From Plakobranchus ocellatus (lineage: Eukaryota; Mollusca; Gastropoda; Plakobranchidae), in contig BLXT01001848.1 of NCBI GenBank assembly GCA_019648995.1, positions 2,090,785 through 2,148,733 of the forward strand: a stretch of DNA of 57,949 nucleotides, in the 5' to 3' direction. Positions 1-20,777 of this stretch are shown here, one piece after another (the first letter of the stretch is position 1; the number at the start of each line of letters is the position of its first letter). Under the pieces are notes generated by a model. The model was not told where the DNA came from, searched no databases, and saw only the letters and a program-made list of their open reading frames with translations. The position numbers and the translations under genes are program-made.

Positions 1-36
<36 letters not shown>

Positions 37-46
37 AAGAGACACA
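1..46. repeat. AT and GA microsatellite
   Basis: The window opens with an AT dinucleotide run followed by a GA dinucleotide run and a degenerate tail. It may continue beyond the left edge. Confidence 0.9.
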
Positions 47-1404
47 CCTGATATGCAGCAAAAATGCAAATAAAATTATGTGTTAAGGCTTATCTGAGGA
101 TGGTGATTAAAAACAAACAAAAAAAAAAAATCACACACACTACTGGAATATATGGTATAATTTAAACACAGCCTCTGCTGCACAGCCATAAAATGCATTC
201 ATGAACTTAAGATATGAAAACTGAAGTTTCTTTCAAACTTGGTGCCTTTATTTATTTGTCCAATAAGTTTGAAAGTGTGCAAGAGGAACGTATCTCCTGC
301 TTCTAAATTTAGAACTAGAAAGCAAAAATTATCGCTGAAGAGCGCCTATCTTACCATATATATAAAGACTTACTGAATGCGACTGGTGTGAGTAAAATGA
401 GAACAACAACAAAATGTTAGAAGAACACATTTGTTTTTTTACCTTTAATAGTCAGAAAAGTATTTCAATATTTGTTTTTGTCATAGTGTATTTTACACCA
501 ATTGAATAGATATTCCAGAACTGTAGAGAGGAAAACATTTCTTAAAGTGATATTAAAATTGCATAAGGAAGCTTTGGTGGTTTTGAAACTAATTGTAAAA
601 TTACTGAAAACAGCAGTACATAAAGTATATACACACAACAAGAGCATTCCTAATAGTAAATAAAAATTCAAAATGTTGAATACAGAGACCTTAGAGATAA
701 AATGCATATTTACTATATTTGTACAGATTTTTGCTTCCCTTTTGTAAAAAAGGAAATCGGCTGTGTTTCAGCCAAAAAATGTAAAAGAAATACTTTTTCA
801 AATTGTTTTATGCCATGAAATAGCTTAGTGAAAAGTGAACTTTTCTGATTGGAGATGTGTTGATGCGTAATTTTTTTTTCACTAACAATTGAATAACTGA
901 AAATCTTCAATAAATGGAACATTTTTGAGAGGAAAAAGAAGAGATTTTTTATCAAGCCCAACCATTGCACTCAGTTTTCACAAATAGTCTTCTTGTGTAT
1001 CAAGGTATACACTGTATGCAGGCAAATTTCACGTTTGAAATTTAGGTTAGAAACTGCAACTAATTAGTATGGTGTCATATTATTAACATTACTCTTAATT
1101 CACTCATGTTGCTAACTTAATCCAAAATTATATGTCGTGGGACCAGTCTTGGTGAGTTAAATGCTGCAAAACAAATTTTTCCCAAATATATGTTTTGAAC
1201 TAATTTTTCTTTATTACTCTATAAAACCACAGCAGGCCCTATAAACAATAAACATCTGAGAAAAGCTCATCATTGGAAAGCTCACCTAAAAGTATGAAAG
1301 GAGTTTAAATCTATCTATATACCATAATGCTTCATTTGCAACTTGTTACTTATTTAGACTGGTCTTGACATATTCCATTTCCAGCATTGATCCATTGACT
1401 AATT
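47..1404. other. Non-coding stretch downstream of ODAD3
   Basis: AT-rich sequence lying 3' of the minus-strand ODAD3 gene. Short open frames here have no splice signals or recognisable domains. It probably holds the ODAD3 3' UTR (about 1200-1404) and intergenic DNA. I see nothing else in it. Confidence 0.6.
1210..1215 (-). terminator. Candidate polyadenylation signal of ODAD3
   Basis: AATAAA on the minus strand, about 190 bases past the ODAD3 stop codon. It is the first canonical hexamer downstream of that stop. The hexamer is seen; its use is inferred. Confidence 0.5.
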
Positions 1405-11875
<10,471 letters not shown>

Positions 11876-12020
11876 GGCTCTTTTTTCCCCTCGACTTCTT
11901 CAAAAGAAAAATAAATAATTAGTTGTACAGTTTTGCACAGATTACAGAGGGCAAGCAAAGATGCTGCCGGGGCAAGTTGTGTTGTTTCTCCTCCTACTGG
12001 TAAACCATCTGTTTTCTTCC

Positions 12021-12047
12021 GTTGTTAGGGACGCAATACGCATGCGT
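12021..12047. promoter_or_regulatory. Candidate ODAD3 promoter motifs: X-box-like and NRF1-like
   Basis: About 150-170 bases upstream of the ODAD3 start codon. GTTGTTAGGGAC (12021-12032) has both half-sites of an RFX X-box (RYYNYY and RRNRAC) but no spacer between them, where 1-3 bases are usual. ACGCATGCGT (12038-12047) is a perfect palindrome close to an NRF1 site. RFX factors drive many motile cilia genes. The motifs are seen; their role is inferred. Confidence 0.3.
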
Positions 12048-12302
12048 TATACTCAGCGGTAGCTACTCAATAAATGAAGAGGTCACTCGGATTTTCTGAG
12101 TTCTTCCCCTCGACAACTTTCGTTTACCATTGCTCGAGGCCATTTCATGAATGTAAATAAAAAAATCAATATGAGATGTAAAGGCGTTAACCCTATACAG
12201 TAGCATTATCTACAAGTTAAAAATCAAGAATATAGAAGCGTCCGTATTTTGTACTTTTTCCATGAATTTATTGATAATTGCTTACTCTTTCAATATGTAT
12301 AT

Positions 12303-12331
12303 ATGTATACATGTATATATATATATATATA
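12303..12331. repeat. TA-rich microsatellite
   Basis: Alternating TA with a few interruptions, just upstream of the ODAD3 promoter region. Confidence 0.7.
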
Positions 12332-12462
12332 TATCCACACATAAGAGTGGAGCTGTGTACTAAGTAGCAACGTTGCTAAATTCACATGCGTTGCACTAAA
12401 TATCGATACAATTATGGAAAATTATTCTTCAAGATAAAAATGCGATATATATATATATATAT

Positions 12463-12482
12463 NNNNNNNNNNNNNNNNNNNN

Positions 12483-12528
<46 letters not shown>
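12463..12528. other. 20-N assembly gap followed by 46 G
   Basis: Positions 12463-12482 are N, then 12483-12528 are all G. The gap is preceded by an AT dinucleotide run. Such a long G run beside a gap most likely reflects a read or assembly artefact, so the local sequence should not be trusted. Confidence 0.9.
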
Positions 12529-12529
<1 letters not shown>

Positions 12530-12707
12530 AGCCCGCACGCGAAAGAAAGGTAGAATCGGTAGGTAGGCATCATTCAGTAAAGATTTGTTTTGATCTAAGC
12601 CTAATGATAATATTTATTTTAATCATATACCCGGTACAGTCGTCCTTGACCCTGTACTAAAATCTGGAAGCCTACAAGAGTTAAGGTGTATTGCGGTAAA
12701 CAAATAA

Positions 12708-12711
<4 letters not shown>

Positions 12712-12747
<36 letters not shown>
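12712..12747. repeat. TA dinucleotide microsatellite
   Basis: About 18 TA units, followed by a second shorter TA run near 12755-12764. Confidence 0.9.
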
Positions 12748-12749
<2 letters not shown>

Positions 12750-12764
12750 CTTTTTATATATATA

Positions 12765-14389
12765 TTCTACATAAGTTTGAATTTCACAATTACTTGGTGG
12801 ATCTACTCTTTAGTATCTACAACTTTTTAAGATCCTTCTTCATGGTCCGAGATAGTTTAGAACTGTGGTAGATGATTACATAATTCCACCATAATTTTTA
12901 TATTTCTACCATTATTTCATGACTTTCAGAGAGTTGAATTTGATCAGTAATAATGTTAAGAGAAAGAATTGCTGCATAGGTGTGGATCTTGCTTTCTGTA
13001 GCCTACTTTTTCAACATTGCCTTTCAGACAACCACACGTGCAACTTGATGATGTTAAACATTTTGTTTGCTGATGCGTAGGCATATAAATATTTTTAGTG
13101 TAGACTTTGTAGGAGCCGATTTACATAGGGGTATCTCTATGGTAGGAACCAAGATCAGAAGATGGTCTTACAGATCAATATTCTGTGGCGATGTGAATCT
13201 TTGGAAAGCTGCACAAAAATCTTTGAACAATTTTAATTTCGAAAGAAATGTTAAAATTGTGTGTAAAATTTTTAACTATGGACAAGAGAGATCCGATTTG
13301 ATGAACGGGGAATGAGGAGGTAGGGGGTAAGCTTAAAATCCTTTTTACACGAAGGAGCAATAAAAAGATGGCTTAAGTTTAGGGTTTACCAATAAGCCGG
13401 AGCAATCTTTCTTTTAAGCTTTACATCTTAACTATCAAAAGAAACTTATGGCGGAAAAAATGTAAATATTATTCTCTTTAAAATTTTAGACTAAGGCGGT
13501 TTTTTTCCCCTATCACTGAAATAATCTCGATTTTAGATGTGAAAGAATTTTCTTCCTATGCCTAGATATTATTAAAATAAAAGATAATTTCAGAGAGATT
13601 TAGTCAAGAAGTATGTTTCCTTCTCTTCTTTCATATAGTTCGTTATTTCGCTTGCCTGGATAAGCCATACAATGTTGTTTGACAGTTCCATAACCTTGTC
13701 CTAATACTAGTAGATAAGCACTACTGTTCTGTTTGGTTGAAATTATTAATACATGCATTATCTGTCCTTTATAGACCCAGCTTATTTAAGTCATATTTGA
13801 TTTGCATCAATGTAGATGTGTATGTGTGTGTATGACAGAGTATGTTCGATTACTACATGTATAATGTGCTAATAAGAGTGTTTTAAATTACAACAATTAA
13901 GTTAAGTGTGTACATATTGTATAACAACAGTTTATGATAAGTTTAATTAATATAGTGTAACTTTCGTAAACTTAACGTTCGGTCTGAATGTAAAAGAGCC
14001 CTATCCTCCAATTTACCCAGTTTTTATCTCCTTTAGCCAATTTTTTTCTTGCAATGCAATATCCCATCTTCTTTCTATATATCTGTCTGTCTAACTGTCT
14101 ATCTGCCTACCTGTTCATCTATTTGTCTCTCTCTCTATCTCCTTTCTTTTGTTATTATTATTTTTTCTCTTCAAACGAAATCCTTTCTTGTAGTTCTCCC
14201 ATATCTATATTAGTAGCCCCAAAAATATTCTGAGAGTAGGTCTACTGATCTTTCAAGAGTGTGTAATAATTTAGAAACTTAGTACAGAGAATAAAAGCGA
14301 GGTGAGATTTAACTTTTAAGCACAGGAGAACATTTTTTTCACCTCTTTGCTTTTGTACTTTAATCGACATTTTCTCATATCACCATATA
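12765..14389. other. Intergenic stretch
   Basis: Between the microsatellite and the mariner element. It contains pyrimidine-rich simple sequence around 14078-14170 (CTGTCTAT-type). Short open frames around 13067-13315 lack recognisable domains. Nothing further was seen. Confidence 0.6.
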
Positions 14390-15736
14390 CGAGGGAAGTT
14401 CGCAAAGTAAACGGAAAAATGGAATTACTCAAAAAGTATGGGAAAGATAAATTTATTGGCTAATTTTCTATGCAGTCCACATTAGAGCTATGCATTTTTG
14501 CCACCGTGGGAGAAGCGAGTATATACCGTGTGTGAAAAAGTTTGCGTCAAGCTTTGAAAACCAATCACGAACTTCACCAATGAGTTCATTTTCATATTCA
14601 AACTTTTTGCCTCCCAGCTGGCGCTTTAGGGGCCCAAATAGATGAAAGTCTGAGGGTGCAAGGTCTGGACTGTGGGCTGGATGGGGAATAATGTCCCACC
14701 TGTAACGTGCAAGCCATTTCTTTGTGCGTTTTGCCGTGTGGGGAGTTGCATTGTCGTGTTGAAGGACAGCTCCGCTACGCAAGAGTCCAGGTCTTTTGCG
14801 TCGAACATCATGTCTCAGCCGGTCAAGTGTTTCACAATATCGATCAGCATTGACACTCTCTCCTTTTGGCAGAATATCTGTAAGGATCATTACACTTGAG
14901 TCCCAAAACACGGTGGCCATCACTTTTGTTGCCGATTGCTGGATTTTGAACTTTTTTGTGACAGGAGAAGACGGGTGCTTCCATGTCATTGAGTCGCATT
15001 TTGTCTCAGGAGTGTTCAGGTGTAACCAAGTTTCATCTCCAGTGATGAGTGTTCAAGAAGCTTGTTCCTGGCACGATGATCCCCGCCTGGCCCCACATCA
15101 ACGGTTTCATAACCATCTACTTGATACTGGTGCAGCAGGATTTGGAGATTTCGACTCTCTGGCGCTTATGCTCGTCTGACAACATTTTGGGGACCCACCT
15201 GGCAGAAACTTTGCGATAGCCAAGTTTATCATGGAAAATTTCATAAACATTCGTTTTGGGAATGTCAAGTTTCAGAGAAATTTCCTTCACTTTCACTCTT
15301 TTGTCGACTTTGATGAGCTCATCAACTCGAGCTGTGTTCCAGTCATTGTTTGCTGTGTTCGGGCGTCCAGACCTTGGTTCATCTTGCAAACTTGTTCGGC
15401 AGTCTTTGAACCAAGAACACCACTGATAGACTTGAGTCATCGACATTGCATATTCACTGTAGTTTTCCATTATTTCTCTGTATATTACAGAATATTTTGT
15501 TCCCTTTGCAAACAGAAAACGGACAACAGCTCTTATTTCCAGCTTTGACCACACTGCGATGGGGGGGGCGCCATTTTCAAATCAATGCTGTTTAGCAGTG
15601 CGTTCACTGATGGTGCTGAAATTTGCACACCAAGTGAACAGTGAATTTTCCTACAATATGCTGTTTACCGTTGTTTAAAGTATTGCCTAGGTCAAAAGTT
15701 ATGATCATTTTCCGGTTACTTTCCGAACTTCCCTCA
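14390..15736 (-). mobile_element. Mariner-family DNA transposon, near full length
   Basis: A 1347-base element with about 25-base terminal inverted repeats. The left end (14390 onward) reads CGAGGGAAGTTCGCAAAGTA and the reverse complement of the right end reads TGAGGGAAGTTCGGAAAGTA. TA dinucleotides flank both ends (14388-14389 and 15737-15738), the expected mariner target duplication. The transposase is on the minus strand and is broken by frameshifts. Length and layout fit a canonical mariner of about 1.3 kb. Confidence 0.93.
14468..15554 (-). pseudogene. Mariner transposase, frameshifted
   Basis: The N-terminal part (15117-15554) has the helix-turn-helix DNA-binding region and an ARWVPKMLSDEHK segment typical of mariner. 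The C-terminal part (14468-14989, extending upstream in the same frame) carries the catalytic triad: Asp in ITGDETWLH, Asp in QHDNATPHT and Asp in SPDLAPSDFHLF. The last two have 34 residues between them, so this is DD34D. Between about 15040 and 15145 the reading frame changes at least twice, separating the two domains. Cut-and-paste transposition at TA sites is known for the family; this copy should not encode a full enzyme. Confidence 0.93.
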
Positions 15737-16200
15737 TATGTTATATCAATAGTCCATTTCATGTCAATATACATGCAGAGTGTCATATATTCCTTTCTGT
15801 TTCCTGCACATCAGCAGGTCCAAAGCTTGAGCTCATTTTCAGAGTGAGTAATATTTTACTTTTTCCTAGTTTAAAACAGTCTTTTATTAAAGAAAGATTT
15901 TCTCCAAACATATAAGTTATGCCAACAAAATCAAGCAAAGTTAAAAAAAAAACCTGGAAACTTATTGATCACAAAGAATCAAAGAACCATGAAGGAAATA
16001 AGAAATGGGCTAAGTACTATTTGCATTGCATCTGTTTAATTTTTTTAAGTGTGCAACTTTTAAAGTCTTATTGTTAGGATAAAAATCAAATCCAACAATA
16101 CTTGATCTGTGAGGCAAAAATTCCAATTGATAAATAACATCAGCAACACAAAGTAAAAATGCAATATACACAGTATACATATAAAAATGTTATATACATA

Positions 16201-16233
<33 letters not shown>

Positions 16234-17225
16234 TATACTCTTTTTTTACGTGTATGCATGTACATTTTTTAGAGCAATCCATATCAGCAGAGGTAGTATT
16301 TTTTTTCATATGAATAAAAATTAAGCGACTGAAAAAACTCAATCCATGTTTAGAATTAAGAAATAAAAATCAATATTTAAACACAGCAGCTTGTTCTTCA
16401 GAGCCTCTGCCAGACAATCATAACTCGTTTGAATAAGTACAAGGCATATTCTTACAATACGGCAAACTTCCAGGCCAGTTATTCATGCATTTCTTATGAT
16501 TTTTTCTTTCTTTATTTTCTTCCAAATCTGCTATACACCAAAAAATATTTATCAACTATTAAAATTTTTGTCTGTTCAATTATTTCAAAATATGCATGAA
16601 AGCATTTGAAGCTATCCGTTCGAATTTTTAAAAAGTTTAAAAAAAAAAAACTTTTTTGAATTCATTGTCTATTTTTTGCATAAATTTCTCTCTATTTTTT
16701 CAACCAACAAAATAAAGAGATGTCAATAGTAAGCATATGGTAGACATTATAACAGAAGGATAAATAAAATTCATGTAAACACAAAAACAAAAAGAAAAAA
16801 AGCAAACAATAAAAAGGACTTCATCATATCACAAAATTCAAGTATATAGAAAGCAGATAAAATAGCATCAAACAATGAGTAAACGTTACTAAATGCCTTC
16901 CTCTACCAAAGCAAAGTAAAATTAATTGATGCACAAAAAATACAGTATCACAAAGTATTTAGAAAAAAATGCTTTCAAGTATAATCTTGGAAGCTCTATG
17001 TATTTCTTTCGTTGTACTAAACACATATCAGTATTATCACTTTATTGTTTTCCTCCACATACATATGGCAAAAAGCTTATGGGGATGTAAAACAATTAAA
17101 GACACCCTCTGTTTAATGTGAAAGAAATAAGAAAGCAATGGCACATTATAACAAACATAAAAAAACCAATAAATAACATCAAATAACTGTGGATAAGAAC
17201 CTGCTTGAGAAACTAACAATAGATA
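15737..17225. other. Intergenic stretch
   Basis: AT-rich sequence with an AT microsatellite at about 16203-16232. No gene or repeat family was recognised. Confidence 0.6.
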
Positions 17226-17680
17226 TGGTCAAGTTCAAATAATTTGAGTCCTGATTAATTGAGTTTTCCGTTATTTAGAATTCAATGTAAGTTACAGATT
17301 GTTTTCTTCGTTATGCTCTATTAACAATAACTCGATATTTGGAATCGTTATGAATGGTTCCAGATATTTTGAAGTCGCAGCTTCCGTAGAACCTCTAATT
17401 TATACCCCACCAAACTGAAAATTGCGATTGCGTTGTGCTTGGCAAGTGACCAGTGAGAATAGTAGAGAAAAGGGATGAGGGAGCAGTACTGTTGCAAGTA
17501 CTCGTACTGGTATGCTACATGCTACACCTCCACCAATGGGATACACACACAAAGGAAAGTGGGAGGGCGGTGGTGGAACATTGAAGGCCTTATCTGTCTT
17601 TTTCTTTATGTTTATAGTGAATTGGATAATTCCAAGTCGATGATATATCTCATTAACCTCAAATTAAGCGGACTTGACTG
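17226..17680. mobile_element. Pogo/Tigger-like MITE
   Basis: A 455-base element. The right end in reverse complement begins CAGTCAAGTCCGCTTAATTT and the left end begins TGGTCAAGTTCAAATAATTT, so the ends are matching inverted repeats with a few differences. TA flanks both sides (17224-17225 and 17681-17682). No coding capacity was seen. The CAGT start and TA target fit pogo/Tigger non-autonomous elements. Confidence 0.65.
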
Positions 17681-19494
17681 TAAAATATTTTTGTAAACAT
17701 TGCTAAGCTAGATGGTTGAGGTATCTGATGATACAAAGTACATTGAAAAAGGTAGCAGCAAATGTTTTCTTGATTCATCAGAAAAATTGATGAAAAGTCC
17801 TTATTTCATAGCCTACAACATTTCAAAATACAAGAGAACATATATACAGCAGTATTCCTGTTGCAGGCATTTTCTGTTGCAGACATGTTAATTAAGTGAT
17901 ATATGTACTTTTCATGATATCTTTATAACTATTACATATTTGTATCCATTTGCTTTCTTTGAGTAAACACCAAATGAACATGATTTAAACTGGAACTATT
18001 ACTTAATTAAGAGTAAGTAGCAGGTGATGGGATGAATGATTCAACTCACCTTATCATAATTATTTTTGGTTTTAGTAAAAATGACCTAAGAAAATAGATA
18101 AGTAGTGTATAGACCTAGTGTAACTTATGCAATCAAGTTCAAGTTCATGAGAACTGTCGAACTGAACAGATCTAAATTCCACTGCGGGGGCTTTTTTGTA
18201 AGCTGTTTCAATATTGTTTGATAGTTCCATTATTTTGTGCATACATTTTGACAACTGAGAGGCTTAATTTTACTTATGGTCAACCTCCACCTTGTTAGAT
18301 ACTTTGCCATTTTCCACGTCACTTTTTCCCATCCACCCCCTTCCGCCTATTTTAGATACACACATGCTTCAGAGTTATCAGGATGGCTGCTCTTGCTACA
18401 GCTGGCTATATTACATCTAGATCTAGATCTAATCCTCCTGGTTTTGACTGCTTTCTGTGGACATAGCAGACTTTACACCACTTAAAATGATGCCACCTGC
18501 TGAGCTGATGACCTCTACTTGTTCACTGTTCTTCTCTTCTTCACTGCCTGGTCTCTCCTGCTCTCAACTTTCTCATTCCTAAGTTGGTCAGCACTGCTTG
18601 TTCACAATCATACAGTAAAAGTAATAATTGGCTAGGTCTCAAGGTCAAATGTCTACAGCCTATATTTACTTGATTCATTAAGAGTTAAAGTTTTCACCTC
18701 ATTACAGAACAACAATGCCATCTACATCCCAAGACAAACTGTGTACCTTTGCCAAGTTTTTTGCTTACCACTGGTGCTTGTTCATGCTTTTCCCCTCGAT
18801 TTAAAAAAAAATTTATTTGCTGCCAGAACTTATTTGCAGCTGTGGTACAGTTCCATTATGGACGAGTAAAGGCTTTGAAATTGTGTTATACTTAGGCAGT
18901 ATTTATACATTTTATATAAGGTATAAATGGGATATTCAAAGTCGCACTCTAGCAGATGCCACTGTAGTAGATCAGTTCTATTGCATCTATGGAATCAACG
19001 TCCATACTTATTTTACATATTTTATTTTGTGATAATTAGACATAGAAAAACGATGAAGGCTATGTGGTAAAATGAAAGTTTAACATCAAATAACAGCATT
19101 TCAGAAAGGCACTTACAGAGACATGCCACAAACACTGGATAGTCAACATTATATCAAATCTTCTGTTGTTAGCGCCGATGTAAATCATATCCATACACAC
19201 TGATGATAGGCACCAATGGCATAAAGTCAGGTCCTTGAAATCAATGTACTGTGACTGTTATTAATCTTTATATTCTAGGCGTAAATCAATCAGTTTTGGA
19301 TACACCATAGAATTACTCTACATTCAGAAAGAATATACATTCAGACCTTCCATTTTTACTTCATTTTATGACTTGAGTGAAAAAGAGTGCCAATAAGTAA
19401 ATGAGGAAACAATTTGCAGAACAGATTTTCAGTTACCTTGTATAGTTGTACTCTACAACACTTTTGCCCATCCCCTCAACTCAAATGTTCTTTT
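17681..19494. other. Intergenic stretch
   Basis: No gene recognised. It contains a CTAGATCTAGATCT cluster at about 18414-18432 and otherwise unremarkable AT-rich sequence. Confidence 0.6.
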
Positions 19495-19498
19495 TTAA

Positions 19499-20456
19499 CC
19501 CTTTCCAACCTAATAGTGTGCCATAGGTACTAGTCTTAATGGCTAAGGAGCAACCATGCCCTGAGAAGTTGGTGTCTATGCCAGGGGACATAACTCTTAC
19601 GAAAAACATAATTTCTTTTTTTAATGACTTGTTAAAGCTTGCAAACCTAATATTTTAATGGGGAAAAAATATCATAATTTAGAAAAATAAATGAACTTTC
19701 AGAAAATGTATACATGTCTGGGGGAAAAATAAAACTTGTTGGGAGAAAAAACTCATAAACCAACGAAATTTTCACTCTTTGCTTTTCCTGGCTGTAATAC
19801 TAGTAACAGCCGAGGTGCAAAATTTTGGTGTGTATTTCATTGAAATTAAACATGAGCAGGAAGCGAAATGAGAAGAAGAAACAAAAATGGGGAAAAAAAA
19901 AGAGCTAATGGTCATAATTGTCCGAAATTCCAGCTTTTGGACATTTACAAGTGGTCTTGAAAAGACCTACATCGAGACACTAGATCTAGATTAGATCTAG
20001 GCCTAGATCTAGATCTACTCGCTGCCGACGCGACCATGACTTTTTTCCGAGGTAATTGTTCGATATCCTCGTTTATGCTATATCAGGTTCAACATCTTAA
20101 TCCAAATATCTTTAATAAAATGCGATTAAAGGAATTGAAAGGCCACTAAAGCTAAAAACGTATCGAAAAACGGCAGGGAAACGAGGTTCAAACTGTCGAG
20201 AATCGGACGTCAGAACGGGCATTTTCACTTTCTCTTTATTCATTAACGGATAGAGCTAAAAATAAGCGTTTTTCTTTACAGAAGAGCTCAAATCTCCCAA
20301 AATTTGCATAATTATATCCAAGTAACGTTGACCCCGAGACTTCGTTACTATCGGCGATAGTAAACGACGAGGCAATGGAGGATGCTTTAGGTTGCATTCG
20401 GTCGCATTAGGCTGGACCGGGCGATGTCGCATTAGGGCGCATTAGGTTGGAAAGGG
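19499..20456. mobile_element. piggyBac-type MITE flanked by TTAA
   Basis: A 958-base element bounded by perfect 16-base inverted repeats: CCCTTTCCAACCTAAT at 19499-19514 and its reverse complement at 20441-20456. TTAA lies directly outside both ends (19495-19498 and 20457-20460). The TTAA target and CCC start are the piggyBac signature. No transposase frame was seen, so it would depend on an enzyme from elsewhere. Near the right end the word GCATTAGG recurs several times (20404-20448). The centre holds a CTAGATCTAGAT-type cluster (19980-20018). Confidence 0.85.
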
Positions 20457-20510
20457 TTAATGAATCAAGTACGAAGTCAAAATATATTACAAAACAATGT
20501 TTTGGCCAGA

Positions 20511-20516
20511 TTTATT
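20511..20516 (-). terminator. Candidate polyadenylation signal of the aminotransferase gene
   Basis: AATAAA on the minus strand, about 260 bases past the stop codon and just outside the piggyBac-type MITE. The role is inferred from position. Confidence 0.45.
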
Positions 20517-20777
20517 AGTAGCCCTGTAGATCTTAAGCTGGTAAATGGCATTCTTTTGACAAGAGTTGAAATCCAAAGGGAACAAAATTTTTAATCCTTT
20601 TAAAGACTTGGTATTTGTCTTAATTTGAAAGGAAAAGAAGATAAAAAGGCAGACTAAGTTTGCATACAGTGGACGAAAGTATGAAGGTTGCAGCATAAAA
20701 AACATTGTATAAATGCAATATGTGTAAAAGCATAATATCAACAAATGATAAAGCCTAGTGAACTATTCCTAAAGCTA

